Shown: positions 23,901-36,130, counted from the stretch's first letter. The stretch is DNA of 64,000 nt from Gigantopelta aegis (GCF_016097555.1 NC_054702.1:108521227-108585226), one strand, 5' to 3'. The notes: a model not told the origin generated them from the letters alone. Made by a program: numbers and translations.

Positions 23901-26900
23901 CCCATTTCTGGTGGTAATAGTAGAGCAAGTGGGCCTTGACACATACAGTACATTTTTACAATCGTTTTGAGGATAAACACATTTCACTTAAAAACTATGT
24001 AATAATATATATGTCAACCTCTTTTAATATATATTTATATGTGTTTTTTTTTTGTATCTACACTATCTTTAATTGGTGTAATCCAGGTCATAAAACTCAT
24101 TCTCTGAAAAGTTGTGTATTAAAAATAACTATCAATTAGACACCAACAGCCACAGTTTAAAACTACATTCTCTGGAATATTTTTATTATTTAAGCATATA
24201 TAGAACAGAAAATGCACGTTTGGTGCATATATACTGAACAAAAAAAGAAACTTCCGATTTGTACATATAGTATTTATTGTGTTAAAGAATTCATTGTGTA
24301 ATGAAATTATATAGGTAGTATTAGCCTTGAGCTGTATTATTAGGATTCATGAATTTTATTGATTATTTTTGCACTGTTAATCGTCGACAACGTGAAATTC
24401 AATTTGCACATGCATGCATGGTTCGACATGTCCCGTGTAGTATTCGGTCAATTTGTTTTACTTGTCTTACTGACATTGTTGTCAAGTGAACGAAAAGGCT
24501 TCAAAATTTGTAACAAAATTAATGTTTTTTTTACATTGTAGCATTTTTAGTATGCCAAGAATACCCAATAATTTACGCGGACGGGCGATTGGCATGCTTG
24601 ATGCTGGCATGTCGACAGAAGACGTTGCAAGGCATATTGGGAGTTCTAGTTGAGCGATACGAAATCTTCGCGACTGGAAGCACCAACGACTTACCACTTC
24701 GTGGACCTCCGCGTGGTCAAGACTGCTATATCATGAACACCCATTTGCGCAATCAATTCCAAACTGCCACTGCTACTGCTGCTAACACACCTGGGCTTCA
24801 TAATAACCGAATCAGTGGGCAAACTGTTCGTAATCGTCTGCGGGAGAACGGTTTACATGCACGACGTCCTTACGTTGGATGCGTCTAAATCGTCTTAATT
24901 GGGCACATGTACACACTCGTTGGATACGGCGACGCTGGAATACCGTTCTTTTTTCGGATGAAACCAGATTTTCTTTACAATGTGGTGATGGCAGGGAGAA
25001 ATGAATGCTATGCTGACTGTTGTGTTCTTGAGCGAGATAGTTTCAGGGGTGGGGGTTGTGTCATGGTCTGGGCAGCCATTGCCCATGGTTATCGTTCACC
25101 ACTAGTCATCATTGATGGCAATTTAAATGCTCAACGTTACCGAGATGACATTTTCGCTCATCACGTCATTCCTCCGTTCCATAACAACGCCAACATCTTG
25201 ATTTTCAGCATGATAATGCCACCTCTCATACAGCTAGAGACACTGTACATTTTCTTAGGACAAATAACATTGATTTCATTGATGACTGGCCCGCTAAAAG
25301 TCCTGATCTCAACCCCACCGAGCATGTCTGGGATAATCTGGACAGGTGATTGAGGCGTCGTCCCAACCCACCCGCTAACGTCAACAAACTTTGTCAAGCG
25401 GTCATTCAGGAATGAAACAATATTCCACAGGTAGAAATCAACACTTTAGTCAATTCTATGCGCCTGCAATGCACTGCAGTGGTCAATTCAAGAGGTGGTC
25501 ATACCCGTTATTAAGTTGTTTTTTTTGTTTTTTTAACCCCTGCCACACTTGGTCAAAATTTCTCCCAGCTTCTGTTAACCTATGGCCATGATTTTTACAC
25601 CAAACGATGCATCATGGAACACTCTTTAAATGCATATATAACAATTATTCCCCCAGTTTGTTTTCATGAAGTTATGTTCAAGCAAAGTTAGCGGAAGTTT
25701 CTTATTTTGTTCAATATATGACGCCACACTCTGCATTAGTTTCACTACGCTGACTTATCCAGGTCAAAAACAAAGCCATGATTTTGAAAGTGGAACACTT
25801 TTGACGGGCTCGTACCGATCTTGGTTTTCATTGGCTTATCACATGTATAGAATTCCCCAACAAGAGATCACGTGAGATTTCGCAATTTTTGAACAAATTT
25901 AACTGTCTTGATTGAGGGGTCGTCTCATATCTCCAAAACATACTTATATCCATAGAGGTATGGTACAACGCCTTTCCAGGGGTCGGTGAGTGGGGGATTT
26001 GCCTTGAAATTTTGACAGTGGCCAGCTGTTGGCATACACGTTACATGTAAGAGGGTGTTACTAATTATGTAACGCTCTAGAGGTAGAGGAAGAGAGTACT
26101 GTGTTTGATTTACATAACATTTTTCAAGACTATATGTTATTTTTATTCATTACTTAGACCTAAAAAGGTGTTTTTTGGAAATGCACGGTCAGTCTAGGAT
26201 CGATCCCCATCGGCGGGTATACAAAAAGACCATGGTATGTGATATCCTGTCTGGGATGGTACATATAAACAATCCTTTGATAAAAAAAAAAATGTAGCAG
26301 GTTTCCAAGGCGCGTGTGCAGGGATTTCAGCGGGGTTGGGGTTATAGACTGTGTTAAGCGAAGTTTATATGGGGCCATGCTCCCACCCCCAAAAAATACA
26401 TTTCAATTTTTTTTTAAGCTTGGGCAAGTACAGGTTTTGACCTCCAATACCCTCCCTCTGCACATGCACCCGATTCCTCTCTAAGATTATATATCAAAAT
26501 TACCAAATGTTAGACATCCAACAGCAGGATAGGATATGTTTTATTTAACGACGCACTCAACACATTTTATTTACGGTTGTATGGGGTCGGATGATTATTA
26601 AATCAATATGTTTTACTTTGATGTCGTTAAACAACCCCCCCCCCCCCCATCTTTACCCTTTCCAAACAAAATAATATTTATTTGAATTGTCGATTTTAAC
26701 ACGTAAAATTAAGAACTGAAAACGTTCATTGTCTACTTTAGTATATTTTATTTAAAAAAAAAATATATGATTAATGTGTTACTAGTATACAAACTAAACT
26801 TTGAAAGTTCTACTAACACTTTATAAAATATCAATTCTGAAATAGGAATGTACGACTGTCGATAATACGTTGTCAAGATCAAACCGGTTTTAACTAAAGA

Positions 26901-29900
26901 CTCTAGTACCGTATCCTCAACCGAACGTTCTTCGTACAGCGCAAGATTTCTCTTTTAATTTTTTGAGACGAACCCTACAATTTGAAATCAGCAAACACAC
27001 ATGTTAACTGAAACTGACAACAGGCTGTTGTTTGTGATTTGCCAAGCTATGGTGGCACAGGTGATGAATCAAGCGTATACATTTGACGATATCTGTTCAC
27101 AGCGAACACACACAACTTTTTTAAAAGTGCATTTGTTCTTGTATTTCACATTTGTACATGATGTTATAATATGGTAACCAGAGAATGTAACTTTAAAATG
27201 TCCAAAGATGTTATTAAAATAAATATTAAAATGTTTTTTCAAATTTCTTTTCCAGATACTTCCTGTTTGGGACTGGACTCGGCTTTGGAACCAGAACTGT
27301 TTGATAGATAACCCACTGTACACAGCCAATCAGTTAACAACAGATGACTGTCAGGTAATTCTTGGTACTTTGGTACCGGCCTCGGTGGCGTCATGATTAA
27401 GCCATCGGACATAAGGCTGGTAGGTATAGGGTTCGCAGCCCGGTACCGACTCCCACCCAGAGTGAGTTTTAACAACTACACCCTCTTCTCTCTCACTACC
27501 CACTAACAATTAACAACTGACCCCCTGTCCAGGACAGACAGCCCAGTCAGCTGAGTGTGTGCCCAATACAGCATGCTTGATCCTTAATTGGATATAAGCT
27601 CAAAAATAAGTTGAAATGGAATGTACTCTGGTTTTAGAAAGGGATGGAAGGTACATTGATTTGAACACTTACAAAAAATAATATTAAAAACAAAACTTAA
27701 CACCTGCAATTAAGAAGATGTTCATGGAAAAAACAAACATTCTGTTAAAAAATTTGAATATACGGTAGTCCAAGGCAAAAAAGTGACCTGAAGAATTAAA
27801 AATTCCACAGCATTGTAGATTGCCATTAGCAGCTGAAGGGTTAAACTAAACTACTTGGAATACAACTAGTGTGGTCATTATTTTTCTTAATAATATTCCT
27901 TATATGATATTCTGTTTTCGAAATGACAGCACATATATTGTGAAAATAATTTTTAAACATCAGATTCAACTGATGCTTTTTTGGATTTATATTCTTAAAA
28001 CAAAGCTAAATTTACCTTTCCAGATCTGTGAAGGCTTGCATGAAATTAAACGTCTCCGGAACATCTCAGCTGAAGAAATTGTCCACAAGTATTTGAGAAG
28101 AGATATTCCTGTGATTGTCGAAGACGGCACCAGAGACTGGCCGCATGAAGACTTGTACAGCATCACAGCTTTGGAGGAGGTACCTGTTGTATTAATATTA
28201 AAGTCTGAACCAATTTCTCAATATTTCTATGTCTGTTCTGATAAATTAATTTAATAGTGATGTATGGTACTGCATTATTCCATGACCTGAAACAAATATC
28301 CCAAGTACTATAATTTACTTGCGCTAATTTTCGCAATCCCATCAGAAATGGGACCCATGCCATCCCTGATGATAAATTACTCGCCTACCTTTAATTACCT
28401 TTAGATTTCCTCAATAATTTGTCCTGACAGAAATTGTGAAAAAAACGGTACAATGACACAGATTTGACAAATGGTAACCTTGTCAGCTATATCGACTTTG
28501 CTGAAATCTCCTAGAACACACAGCATGTAGGCTGCCATTTTACTGTTTTATGGAATACTCTCCAAGAGAGGTGGAAGGATGTGACATAATCTAACAACAT
28601 CATGACATCATATTAATTACGTCACATACTTCGGAGACTTCCACCCGTCTTGAAGTGTATTCCATAAAAAAGCAAAATGGCAGACTGCGAAAAACTACAT
28701 GCTTGTATATATACTATTTTTAATTTTAGTTCAGTTCATTGTAAAAATATAATCACTGGAAGAGCATATGAAGTACTGTATTACTATTAGAACAAATGTT
28801 GTTATATGCTGTAAATACATTTTAAGAAACCCAATTAGTAATATATTTGATTGTTGTCTTTTTAATTAACCTTTTAAATAATGGATCAGACTGCAAAACC
28901 ATTAACAATATTATGCTTGTAATTTACTAAGCCTTTTTTTAGTTCAGTGTTTAATCATTGTAAATATGTAATTACATGCATGTAGACACATAGACAGTAC
29001 TGTATTACTATTAGAACAAATGTTGTTACATGCATGTAACATACACAGGTGTTTAACCCAATTGTAATATATTTGATTACATGCATTTTTAACATAGACA
29101 GGTGTTTATCATGCAGATATATTAGTTAAATGCATTAAAGAAATAGACAATATTTGGGCTCAATGTACGAATATGTTTTTGTTAAGACGCTAGACAGGTG
29201 TTTAATCATTGTAAATATATGTAGTTACATGCATGTAACACATAGACAGGTGTTTAATCATTGTAAATATATGTAGTTACATGCATGTAACACATAGACA
29301 GGAAAGAAAGAAAGAAATGTTTTATTTAACGACACACTCAACACATTTTATTTACGGTTATATGGCGTCAGACATATGGTTAAGGACCTCACAGATTTTG
29401 AGAGGAAACCTGCTGTCACCACTACATGGGCTACTCTTGCACAAACCATGGGCAGGATAGCACAAACCATGGCCTTAGTTGAACCAGTTATGGATCACTG
29501 GTCGGTGCAAGTGGTTTACACCTACCCATTGAGCCTTGCGGAGCACTCACTCAGGGTTTGGAGTCGGTATCTGGATTAAAAATCTCATGCCTTGACTGGG
29601 ATCCGAACCCAGTACCTATACCAGCCTGTAGACCGATGGCCTAACCACAACGCCACCGAGGCCGGTACATAGACAGGTGTTTAATCATTGTAAATGTATG
29701 TAGTTACACGCATGTAAGACATAAACAGGTGTTTAATCATTGTAAATGTATGTAGTTACACATATGTAAAACATAAACAGGTGTTTAAGCATTGTCAATG
29801 TATTATTTTACACACATGTAAGACATAAACATGTGATTAATCATTGTAAATGTACGTAGTTGCACACATGTAAGACATAAACAGGTGTTTAATCATTGTA

Positions 29901-32900
29901 AATGTACGTAGTTACGCACATGTAAGACATAAACAGGCATTATAAATTTGGCCCGGTTTTTTTAAAGACACCTCAGCACATTTTAAACGATGGCTATTTT
30001 GTTTCTAACATCTAGATAGTTTGGATATTTTGATACTATTCAAAGAAAAAAACAATACCTGCAGCAGCAAGATCCACTCACTATCTAGACATAGTGATGA
30101 AAAATAACCGTTAGGTACCAAACAGTAACAGTTGGAAAATATTTTGAGGTGACATTATACAAATATATATATATATATATATTTTAAATTCTGTGACCTA
30201 CACTTCAGGCGTTCAACACCCACCCAGTGTTACGGCAGTATGCTAGTTGTAGTTTCACCAGCAACATCCGAGTCAAGTACGGAAATCATCGTCACTTAAT
30301 TCAGCTGGCCGCTAACAATGAAATCAAGGAATATTTTGCTCACTGGTAAGTACTGTTTGTACTTTTAGTGTGTGCATCATGTTAGCTAACTGGAATTGAC
30401 CTGTTCATATGTAGTTTGAACTATTTATTTATGTTGGATGGTAATTCTCTAATGATATCTTGAGACTTAATATCATCACCATACAAACTGCATTCATGAT
30501 GAACTGATAACCCCTACATGATAATTCAAAGTGTTATTATGTTGCTAGCATGAGTTATCATGTCACTAGGAAATGAGTTGTGTGCATGATGATGTTTGCT
30601 CAATTTTCAGGTAGGTCGTTTCCTCATATTTAAAAAATCCATTTACAGCAAATAATTCTCCATTATTCACTCCCATTCGGAACTAATCATTGTTTTGAAC
30701 TAAACATTTTAAAACAAAAAAGCAATTAGCTTCCTGCAAAGAATGTTTACTAGCAGCCAGTGATGTAGATCTTCTTCAGGTTACACACAAACTTGCGTTT
30801 ATTTTCACAGACAAAGGTACAAAAATTATAATGTTGTGACACAACAGACTTTGGAATATAATCAAAGTATTTTATTTAAATTTTGGAAATACATAATGTT
30901 TTGGCTGGCTATTATCAGACAATAATATTATCTACGTGATAATGATAAAAATATAACTTGAAAAAGGTGGCATGATAAAAAACATCAGGTTATTACGTTT
31001 GATATTTTGGTTATTTGGCTTGGTTCGATAACAGTGTAACAACCGATCTTCAGTGAGCCTGTTACACTGTTATCTAAACCTTGCCAAATAACCACCATAT
31101 CAAAATGTTGTAATCTGATACTCTTTATGTATTGATATGTGACATTATTAATTAAAGATTTGAGTCTAGAGTTGTATAAGCATGGCCCTGAATGACATTA
31201 AATGAAGAAGGAAGTGTTTTTTTTAACAACACACTCAACACATTTTATTTACGGTTATATGGCATTGGACATATGGTTAAGGACCTCACAGATATTGAGA
31301 GTGGAAACCCGCTATCGCCACTTCATGGGCTACTCTTTTCAGTTAGCAGCAAGGGATCTTTTATATGCACCATCCAATAGATAGGATAACACATACCACA
31401 GCCTTTGATATACCAGTCGTGGTGCACTGGCTGGAGCGAGAAATAGCCCAATGGACCCACCAACGGGGATCAATCTCAGACCGACCGCGTATCAAACGAA
31501 CGCTTTACCACTGGGCTACATCCCGCCCAGGAATGACATTAAGAGACGATAGTCTGTAAACTTTAACAAGCAATATTTGAAGCCTCGAATCTAGACTTTT
31601 TGTTTTATAACCATGGAGCCTTAGTTTTTTATTGTCACTGTTCTATTTCTGTTGAACTTTATACATTTTTATTTTAATGAACTTGTCTTTGTATGTCTAT
31701 TATGAATTATTTGAAGCAAGTTGTAATTTTATATTATACATTGTAATCAATGCAAGTATCAAATTATGATGTTACTAGGATTTGTTCTTTCTAACAATTT
31801 TAGGGAAAACTGCTTTGCTGAGGCAGGGAAGGCCTTTCGTACATTCTACAAACGACCGTACTTCTTTCCACGTACTGTTGAGCTGGCCATGAGTAACTGG
31901 CTTCTTTTGTCATCAAATTACACTGGGAGAATGGCCAAAAAGGTAACAACTGCAAGAATGAATGAATGAATGAAAAAAAAAGTTTGTTTTATTTAACGAC
32001 ACCACTAGAACATGTCGATTTTTTATCTTATCATTGGCTATTGGACGTCAAACATATATTCATTCTGACACTGGTTTTTTTTAAGAGGAAACCCACTGTC
32101 GCCACATAGGCTACTCTTTTATGACAGGCAGCAAGGGATCTATTATTTGCGCTTCCCACAGACAGGATAGCACAAAGCATGGCCTTTGTTGAACCAGTTA
32201 TGGATCACTGGTTGGTGCAAGTGGTTTACACCTACCTTGCGGAGCACTCACTCAGGTTTTGGAGTCGGTATCTGGATTAAAAATCCCATGCCTCAACTGG
32301 GATCCGAACCCAGTACCTACCTACCTGTAGACCAATGGCCCCAGAGGCCGGTTGAATGAATGAATGAATGAATGAATGAATGAAATAATATTTAAGAACA
32401 CTCCAGCACAAAGGAAAATCGGGGAATTAGACAGTTGTATTTTTCTCACAGGTTTTGTAGTTTCATTAACTTGTAGCAGAACCACATGAGGAGTTCAGGC
32501 GCAAAACCCAGTAAGTCCATCTGACTTCGTTTGTTTTAAAATGCAGATTTTTACCTGATGGTCTTTTTAATTTTCACTAATTCCACTTTTCATGTCATGA
32601 AATGGTTATGGAGTAATGAACAAAAAATATGAATGTAAAAATTTTAACCTTTATTAAAAAACTCTGCAAAACCAAGTAAGTCCACCTTCGGTTTGTTTGC
32701 AAAACTCCGTAAGTCCATTTCTGGAGACTAGTCTTATAGAAATGTTGCAGAATCAAAGAACAGACAATTAGAAACATCTTAAAAGTGAAGGTTGAATTAA
32801 ACATTTAAAAAAGAAGAACTTTACTTGTCTATGGATATACCAAAGTTTGGCAGTTGCTGGCCTATTGTTCCTAGCCTTCACAAAGCATTAAAACTGACAC

Positions 32901-35373
32901 TTATTTAAAACGATTGTGCCATCCCAGTGTAATAACAATGACAGTAAGATACTCACTCTAGAATTATAATTATGGAAAGATGACTGGAAAATAATGCCAG
33001 TTGGATTACAACATACTCCATCCCCCATTGGAAGTCATCAAAAGATTACACGAAAGTTCAGTCAGTCATCCCTCCCCCATCCCCAATTTAATCACACATC
33101 CATCGATTTATTGAAATTGGGCTAGTGAGTAATTTTTTCACAATATTGAACAAACTGGCACACCACATAATTCCTGGTCACATGTGTGCATGTTATGCGA
33201 GGAATCAAACCTTTACCACTGTAGCGAGCTGTTTTGGCTATAGAACAGGCTGAACGTCGTGGCCTACATCGTTTACGCTTTCCTGTTGTTGATAACATCA
33301 CAGGTTTGTCAACTGCATCATAAGTTTCCATAACTAGCGTGGATAAATTGGCCAAAATCCGGAGGAATTATACGAATTCAGCACGCACATGTGATTGGCG
33401 GTCTACAAACTACGTGGTTCTGCAGACAAACTCAGATGGCGTTTCCGAGGTTCTGCAAAGAAATCGTATTCTAGCTTGGATTTAGAGTGGGACTAACGGG
33501 CTTTTGAAGCAAAATTTATTTGCTCATTGGGTACCAGGGACTGAGAATGTTTGTCTCCAACGGTTATCTCAATTTTCAGGGATGTGGCGTTTACGAGGTT
33601 TTGTGCCTGAACTCCTCACATTTTTAACTAACAGCAAAGCAAATTAATTTATTTTTACAACATTCATTTTATAATTATTTTATTCTAAAAATATAAACAA
33701 ACTGAATACAGTTAAAACTTGTCTAAACCGTGTCACAGTGTTTAGAGAGTCATATTTTATTATTTAGAAAATTCGGGACCATGAAACTTGGTTAGTTTTG
33801 ACAGGATTCCGGTTTGTTCAGGGTCCGATGTAGACAGGTTTCAGTGTATATTATATTGACGGTCAACTTTATAAGTCATATTCATGCTGTACTAAGGTAG
33901 ACTCTCCAATGGCATTTGTACAGTTTACTTCTGGTTATAAACTGGAAATCAAACCACAATGGATAATTGGGTTCACTGGAATTAGCATAAATTTTCCATA
34001 CACCAAGATCACGAAGTTATGTGAATTCGACTGTATTTTCCCCAATTCATAATTCATATATACAGTGGAACCTGCCAAAACCGGATCACCTTAGGACCTC
34101 AATATTTATCCATTTTAGGCCCACTTCCATTAATGTGATTTTTAGGCCCACTTCCATTAATGTGATTCCATGCGCAATTTATCGTGCAGAAATGTGCATT
34201 TCCATATCTGCATTTTTGCAATCAGATTACTGTACAAAAGTCGATGTTGTAAAAGTGCATTTTTGGCCACTAGTAAACACTGTGCATTATGATATAAAGA
34301 GGCCTAAGTTAGGTATCTGGTATATCCAGGGCTTGCATTTTGGTCACCATTTTGTAAATGTTCTTTGGAAAAATGGGACTGGACCACCAAAATGTCAATT
34401 CTCCTCATTTACGGAGCAGCATTGTAGTGTTTATTTAGCCAGAATTCAGCTTTTGCAGGTTAATTACTTTTTCATGCAAAAAAATTAAATTGGTTTTCAG
34501 AATGAAGAGGTTCCAGTTTATTATCCAAAATATTGAACACAAGTTTGACAACAATGTAGCTGGTTCAAAGAAATACTTTTCAAGACCAATAAATATATAT
34601 ATTTTCCATTAATATCTTATTGAGCAATTTAGGTCAGATTGCTATGCTACTGTTTTAAGGAACCTTTCAATGGCTCTACTTTCAGATACAGATAGGTCAG
34701 CCGATGATGGCTCTTGCTCAGGTCAGTGGCAAGGTGGAAGTGTTTGTCCAGCCACTGGAGCCGTGTGAACGCATCTGTAGTAAACTGGCGATGGTGCTTC
34801 GGGCTGGAGAAATCTGTAAGTGATGTCTGTTTAAATAGTTATTTCATTTTAGGTACTTTGAAAGCTGCTAGAGAATGGGTCAGTGATACCAACAATAAGT
34901 TAAATCCAGTTGAACCTTTTGATCAACAGAAATGTCATACAAAACATATTCAACCTGAGATTAATTTTTTTTTTTTTTTTTTTTTTAAATAAACAATAGT
35001 ACACTATTATTTGTGCATCAGTTATTGGATGGCTGTTGCTGGAGAATTGTGGGATTGAATAAAGATTTAAACACATGCCAGTTGCTTTCACAGTGTTTCT
35101 GTGTGTGAATATTACATAGAAGATTCTAGCCACTAAAATAAAAACAAAAGTAACAAGAAGTAAAACTTAATTAAAAATTTAATACCCAAGAGAGGACTAT
35201 CAAAACCTAAACTTTAAACTAAGTGGAGCCGATTGTACTTTTCATTACAAACACATTAATTAAAAACCTTGTTATTTTCAGTGGTGACAACAGACTTTCT
35301 TTGGTCTTTGAACTATCTTCCCATTGGAGCCAACTACAGTGTTACGATTGGCATCGGAGGATCGTTTGACTGA
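20962..35373 (+). CDS. Single-pass membrane protein with JmjC/cupin-8-like domain
   Basis: Seven exons join in phase to 350 residues: 20962-21261, 27256-27354, 28024-28179, 30209-30345, 31804-31942, 34686-34815, 35282-35373 (TGA). The ATG at 20962 is chosen because an in-frame stop (20902-20904) lies upstream with no other ATG between. The N-terminus is charged and cytosol-like, and residues about 67-83 (FLWIAVFVAVTATLFYV) form one membrane helix. The following region has DIPVIVEDGTRDWP (about 160-173), the look of the cupin-8/JmjC entry strand, and a closing ANYSVTIGIGGSFD strand pair. I see no HxD/E...H iron triad, so hydroxylase activity is doubtful. Conserved-looking cysteines (QNC, DDCQIC) suggest a lumenal disulfide domain. 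I do not recognise a named orthologue. It is divergent from DDX52, with a possible shared promoter; the polyadenylation signal is AATAAA at 35576. Confidence 0.82.
21350..22318. mobile_element. ~970-bp TIR element with doubled ends
   Basis: GTCCGGTGTATCGGCGCAC opens the element and GCGCCGATACACCGGAC closes it. A second inverted pair lies just inside (GTCCGGTGATTCGGCGCA at about 21551 and TGCGCCGAATCACTGGAC at about 22283), so the ends look duplicated or nested. The inside is AT-rich without a transposase frame. Non-autonomous DNA element in intron 1 of the membrane-protein gene. Confidence 0.7.
22998..23015. repeat. Poly-C run
   Basis: A homopolymer of about 18 C bases; a similar run lies at about 26635-26648. 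Both are in intron 1 of the membrane-protein gene. Confidence 0.9.
24228..25719 (+). mobile_element. Decayed Tc1/mariner transposon
   Basis: Inverted ends are TATACTGAACAAAAAAAGAA (left) and its counterpart TTTCTTATTTTGTTCAATAT (right). Inside is a Tc1-type transposase relic, plus strand, from ATG 24552 (MPRIPNNLRGRAIGML) through TATAANTPGL, SGQTVRNRLRENGLHARRP, GGCVMVWAAI, GNLNAQRY and SPDLNPTEHVWDNLDR to RGGHTRY ending at 25514. The frame shifts several times and carries internal stops, for example after HARRPYVGCV at 24886, so it makes no enzyme. It is the same family as the intact copy at 47984 but clearly diverged and much older. Intron 1 of the membrane-protein gene. Confidence 0.9.
24552..25514 (+). 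pseudogene. Tc1-type transposase relic
   Basis: This is the coding remnant of the element above. The N-terminal helix-turn-helix part (GRAIGMLDAGMSTEDVARHI) is in one frame; TATAANTPGL to HARRP, VMVWAAIAHGYRSP and the DLNPTEHVWD catalytic-Glu region occur in other frames. Normal length would be about 340 codons and the remnant spans 321. Frameshifts and stops prevent translation. Confidence 0.85.
26185..26640 (-). mobile_element. SINE remnants, broken
   Basis: The body motifs GGATCGATCCCCATCGGCGG (box B region), CCATGGTATGTGATATCCTG and a separate tail piece TTATTTAACGACGCACTCAA (about 26540-26580) appear in disturbed order, apparently two degraded copies. Intron 1 of the membrane-protein gene. 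Confidence 0.55.
27375..27620 (+). mobile_element. tRNA-derived SINE, short form
   Basis: The head GGCCTCGGTGGCGTCATGAT and box B GGGTTCGCAGCCCGG are tRNA-like. The body follows with ACTACACCCTCTTCTCTC and CAGGACAGACAGCCCAG. A sister copy is at 54172-54395. It begins 20 bp after the exon 2 splice donor (27354) of the membrane-protein gene. Confidence 0.7.
28523..28702. mobile_element. 180-bp foldback element
   Basis: GCATGTAGGCTGCCATTTT on the left pairs with AAAATGGCAGACTGC...CTACATGC on the right. Inner arm segments TTTATGGAATACTCTCC and TGTATTCCATAAA also pair. Intron 3 of the membrane-protein gene. No open frame. Confidence 0.65.
28935..29945. repeat. ~54-bp tandem array split by a SINE
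   Basis: Units carry GTTTAATCATTGTAAATATA, GTAGTTACATGCATGTAA and CATAGACAGGT. Copies occupy about 28935-29300 and about 29668-29945; the right half is a diverged subfamily (TAAGACATAAACAGGT). The gap is a SINE insertion. Intron 3 of the membrane-protein gene. Confidence 0.75.
29301..29667 (-). mobile_element. Near-full-length tRNA-derived SINE
   Basis: Read on the minus strand: head ACCGGCCTCGGTGGCGTTGT with box A TGGCGTTGTGGTTAGGC and box B GGTTCGGATCC, then the body, then the tail GTGTCGTTAAATAAAACATT and a CTTTC run. It sits inside the 54-bp array, with ACATAGACAGG on both sides as a target duplication. Confidence 0.85.
30983..31119. mobile_element. 137-bp foldback element
   Basis: ATCAGGTTATTACGTTTGAT faces ATCAAAATGTTGTAATCTGAT, and TTATTTGGC faces GCCAAATAA, with inner pair GATAACAGTGTAAC/GTTACACTGTTATC. 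Intron 4 of the membrane-protein gene. Confidence 0.65.
31203..31540 (-). mobile_element. SINE with second tRNA-like head, tail type alpha
   Basis: Minus strand: head GGGCGGGATGTAGCCCAGTG with box A TAGCCCAGTGGTAAAGC and box B AGATTGATCC, then CAGTGCACCACGACTGGTAT, and the alpha tail AATAAAATGTGTTGAGTGTG. The head differs from the copies at 29301 and 59176 though the tail is the same. Intron 4 of the membrane-protein gene. Confidence 0.8.
31978..32355 (-). mobile_element. SINE with first tRNA head joined to tail type beta
   Basis: Minus strand: the head with box B GGTTCGGATCCCAG and the body match the 59176 copy, but the tail reads CATGTTCTAGTGGTGTCGTT with AATAGCCAATGATAAGA upstream (beta type). 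It is flanked on both sides by GAATGAATGAATGA runs. It starts 35 bp after the exon 5 donor of the membrane-protein gene. Confidence 0.8.
32488..33619. mobile_element. ~1.13-kb TIR element, unclassified
   Basis: The ends TGAGGAGTTCAGGCGCAAAA and TTTTGTGCCTGAACTCCTCA are inverted copies of about 22 bp. The motif GCAAAACCCAGTAAGTCCA recurs in variant form at 32500, 32665 and 32700. A minus-strand frame at 33355-33122 (77 codons, with GKRKRCRPRRS) is the only notable one and I cannot assign it. Intron 5 of the membrane-protein gene. Confidence 0.55.
33706..33852. mobile_element. MITE, CAGTGRAACCTGTCTAAACC family
   Basis: Left end TACAGTTAAAACTTGTCTAA, right end GTAGACAGGTTTCAGTGTAT. The inside has a single copy of the GACAGGATTCCGG / CAGGGTCCG motif that is multiplied in the copy at 11572. 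Confidence 0.65.
34061..34520. mobile_element. Probable MITE of the same TIR family, diverged
   Basis: Begins TACAGTGGAACCTGCCAAAA and ends near AAGAGGTTCCAGTTTATT. It includes a tandem duplication of TTTTAGGCCCACTTCCATTA at about 34112-34165. Intron 5 of the membrane-protein gene. Confidence 0.5.
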
Positions 35374-35575
35374 ATACTCGCAGCATATTACATTCCTTAC
35401 ATTCAAACAATATTCTCTAAACATGCATGCTGAATTCTTAGTCAGTATTTATTGTTAGTCACACAGCAATCCAAAGTAATCTCATTACAAGCTGGTATTG
35501 TTTCTTTTATTGGTGTTTAGCATTTTGTCATGTGTACGTGTTTTGTGGCATGCATTTACGTTTTATAGTATGCAA

Positions 35576-35581
35576 AATAAA
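35576..35581 (+). terminator. Polyadenylation signal AATAAA
   Basis: First canonical AATAAA after the stop codon of the membrane-protein gene (35371-35373), about 200 bp downstream. It implies a short 3' UTR ending near 35600. Confidence 0.5.
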
Positions 35582-35882
35582 AATCTAGAAAAAGCGTAAT
35601 TTTGTTGGTATTTTATATATCATGACTGCAAATCAGAATTTTGAAAGATGTGATCACCCAACTGTATACATACGAAGAAACTAAAGAAATATTGGACACC
35701 TCAGACATTTTAAACTCGAGGATGGGAATTGGTGAACTGTAAAAAAAAGAGGAAATCTAAGAGGGGTCTGGACAATTCTTGAAATCCTAGGTTATAATCT
35801 GTGCCATCCAACACCTTTTGGAAGAAAGGAAAATTAAAATGTGAGGAAACGCAATGTTCCATGAGAGGAAAACAGCTGATCT

Positions 35883-36130
35883 CGGGAGAAATCCCACCCC
35901 TGTAAACTATAGCTATTTAGTGTCCAACATAGATCATTTAAACATTTGGTAAAGAGTGAAAGAAGAAACCCGCTGCTGCCACATATACTCTCAACAATAA
36001 AACAGCAAGGGGTCATATGCGTGTTCTCATACGATCCATAATTGTGACAAAAACGTGAGATTTTGCTAAAAGATTAATTGTGGAGTGGTCAGTACAAGCC
36101 AGACGACGTTTTTTTTTAACCCTTGTTGAG
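35883..36130. repeat. Degraded SINE fragment
   Basis: Retains AACTATAGCTATTTAGTGTC, AAACCCGCTGCTGCCACAT, CAGCAAGGGGTCATATGCG and GGAGTGGTCAGTACAAGCC. Ends are not definable. Confidence 0.4.
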
